From positions 1-5,965 of the forward strand of contig CALFYA010000080.1 in assembly GCA_937952925.1 (NCBI GenBank): a stretch of 5,965 nt of DNA, read 5' to 3'. This stretch comes from an uncultured Moraxellaceae bacterium (GTDB taxonomy: Bacteria > Pseudomonadota > Gammaproteobacteria > Pseudomonadales > Moraxellaceae). The notes beneath the pieces are model-generated. The model saw nothing but the letters and a program-made list of their open reading frames with translations. It was not told the origin of the DNA and searched no databases. Shown piece by piece: positions 5,478 through 5,965 of the stretch. Every line of letters begins with the position of its first letter. Within the stretch, counting starts at the first letter, position 1. Position numbers and translations under genes: made by a program.

Positions 5478-5965
5478 ATGCAAGATGACATTTCCGGCTG
5501 GAACGATTGGTTCGCAGCTTTTTCAAATATTCCTGAGTTGTCACATGCCGCAGAGTTGCATGGGATGGTGATGGGGGTGGTATGCGTGGCAGAAGCGCCA
5601 AGCTCACAGGTGTGGCAAGATCTGCTGACCCAGTTGGGATTTGAGCGTTTGTCTGATGAGCAGCTCCAATTGCTCAGTGAAGAAGCGGAAGATGCGGCAG
5701 CCGCACTGGCCGATGATGCGCTTGATTACGCGCCTTTGCTGCCCGACGATGATCACCATTTGGCGGAGCGTGTCGAGGCACTTGCGGCATGGTGTGGTGG
5801 TTTGGTGCTCGGTTTTGGTGTGGCCGGCGGACAGTTGCGTGCCGACGAAGAAGAGTTGCTGCGCGATGTACAGGAAATCGCTGGCATGACCTTTGAGCCT
5901 GAAGATGACGACGAAGAAGGCGAAGAAGGCTATGCGGATTTGGTCGAGTTTGTCCGGTTGATTCC
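5478..5965 (+). CDS. ygfB: YgfB, UPF0149 family protein (3' end outside window)
   Basis: Open from ATG 5478 to the end of the window, giving 162 residues with no stop; the family is about 190 residues, so roughly the last 30 are missing. Family features visible are ELHGMVMGVVC near the N-terminus (26-36, like AEMHGLISGMIC of E. coli YgfB) and LLPDDD (87-92). The central helix ERVEALAAWCGGLVLGFGVAG (97-117), an acidic stretch (139-151) and DLVEFVRL follow. YgfB proteins are small helical cytoplasmic proteins; in Pseudomonas one is reported to influence beta-lactam resistance by modulating amidase expression, but a general function is not settled. It is divergent from the zapA operon, as in E. 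coli. The ribosome binding site is weak: AAGG (5462-5465) is 12 bases from the ATG. An in-frame TTG at 5466 is a less likely start. Confidence 0.9.
   Translation, partial: MQDDISGWNDWFAAFSNIPELSHAAELHGMVMGVVCVAEAPSSQVWQDLLTQLGFERLSDEQLQLLSEEAEDAAAALADDALDYAPLLPDDDHHLAERVEALAAWCGGLVLGFGVAGGQLRADEEELLRDVQEIAGMTFEPEDDDEEGEEGYADLVEFVRLI

Noticed and set aside
5207..5491. Minus-strand open frame overlapping the coiled-coil gene
   Set aside because: Out of frame with the clear coiled-coil protein; composition is shadow-like and its start lies inside the ygfB coding region.

Overview
The window looks like chromosomal housekeeping DNA from a gammaproteobacterium, most plausibly Pseudomonadales/Moraxellaceae-like. 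The evidence is the conserved block ygfB / zapB-like–zapA–ssrS (6S RNA)–ygfA, a Lon of 809 residues, and ordinary gammaproteobacterial sigma-70 promoters and Rho-independent terminators. G+C is near one half and codon use is even along the window. I see no insertion sequence, phage gene, CRISPR array or compositional break.

Layout from left to right. Bases 1-126 (+) are the last 41 codons of an unidentified membrane protein. It converges on a minus-strand MscS-type mechanosensitive channel gene (168-992). An AT-rich stretch and three successive inverted repeats follow. The one nearest mscS is a clear terminator for lon (1187-3616, minus), which encodes an intact ATP-dependent protease. A 178-bp gap with short palindromes and repeats separates lon from ygfA (3795-4376, minus; 5-formyltetrahydrofolate cyclo-ligase). 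Upstream of ygfA lies the 6S RNA gene ssrS (about 4436-4611, minus), with its own promoter and a perfect 9-bp terminator before ygfA. Next come zapA (4709-4993, minus) and a coiled-coil ZapB-like/TIGR02449-like gene (4999-5412, minus), 5 bp apart and apparently one operon. Divergent from these is ygfB (5478 to beyond the window end, plus), a UPF0149 family gene that runs off the right edge.

Functional picture. zapA and the coiled-coil gene point to Z-ring assembly. 6S RNA tunes sigma-70 RNA polymerase in stationary phase. YgfA recycles 5-formyl-THF into the active folate pool. Lon degrades damaged and regulatory proteins, and MscS relieves hypo-osmotic stress. The zapA–ssrS–ygfA order with divergent ygfB is the classical gammaproteobacterial synteny. 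The notable deviations are the terminator between ssrS and ygfA, the enlarged coiled-coil protein, the tandem inverted repeats behind lon, and an excess of the hexamer TGATCA outside lon. I do not see convincing evidence of a previously undescribed system; the findings are modest refinements of known loci.
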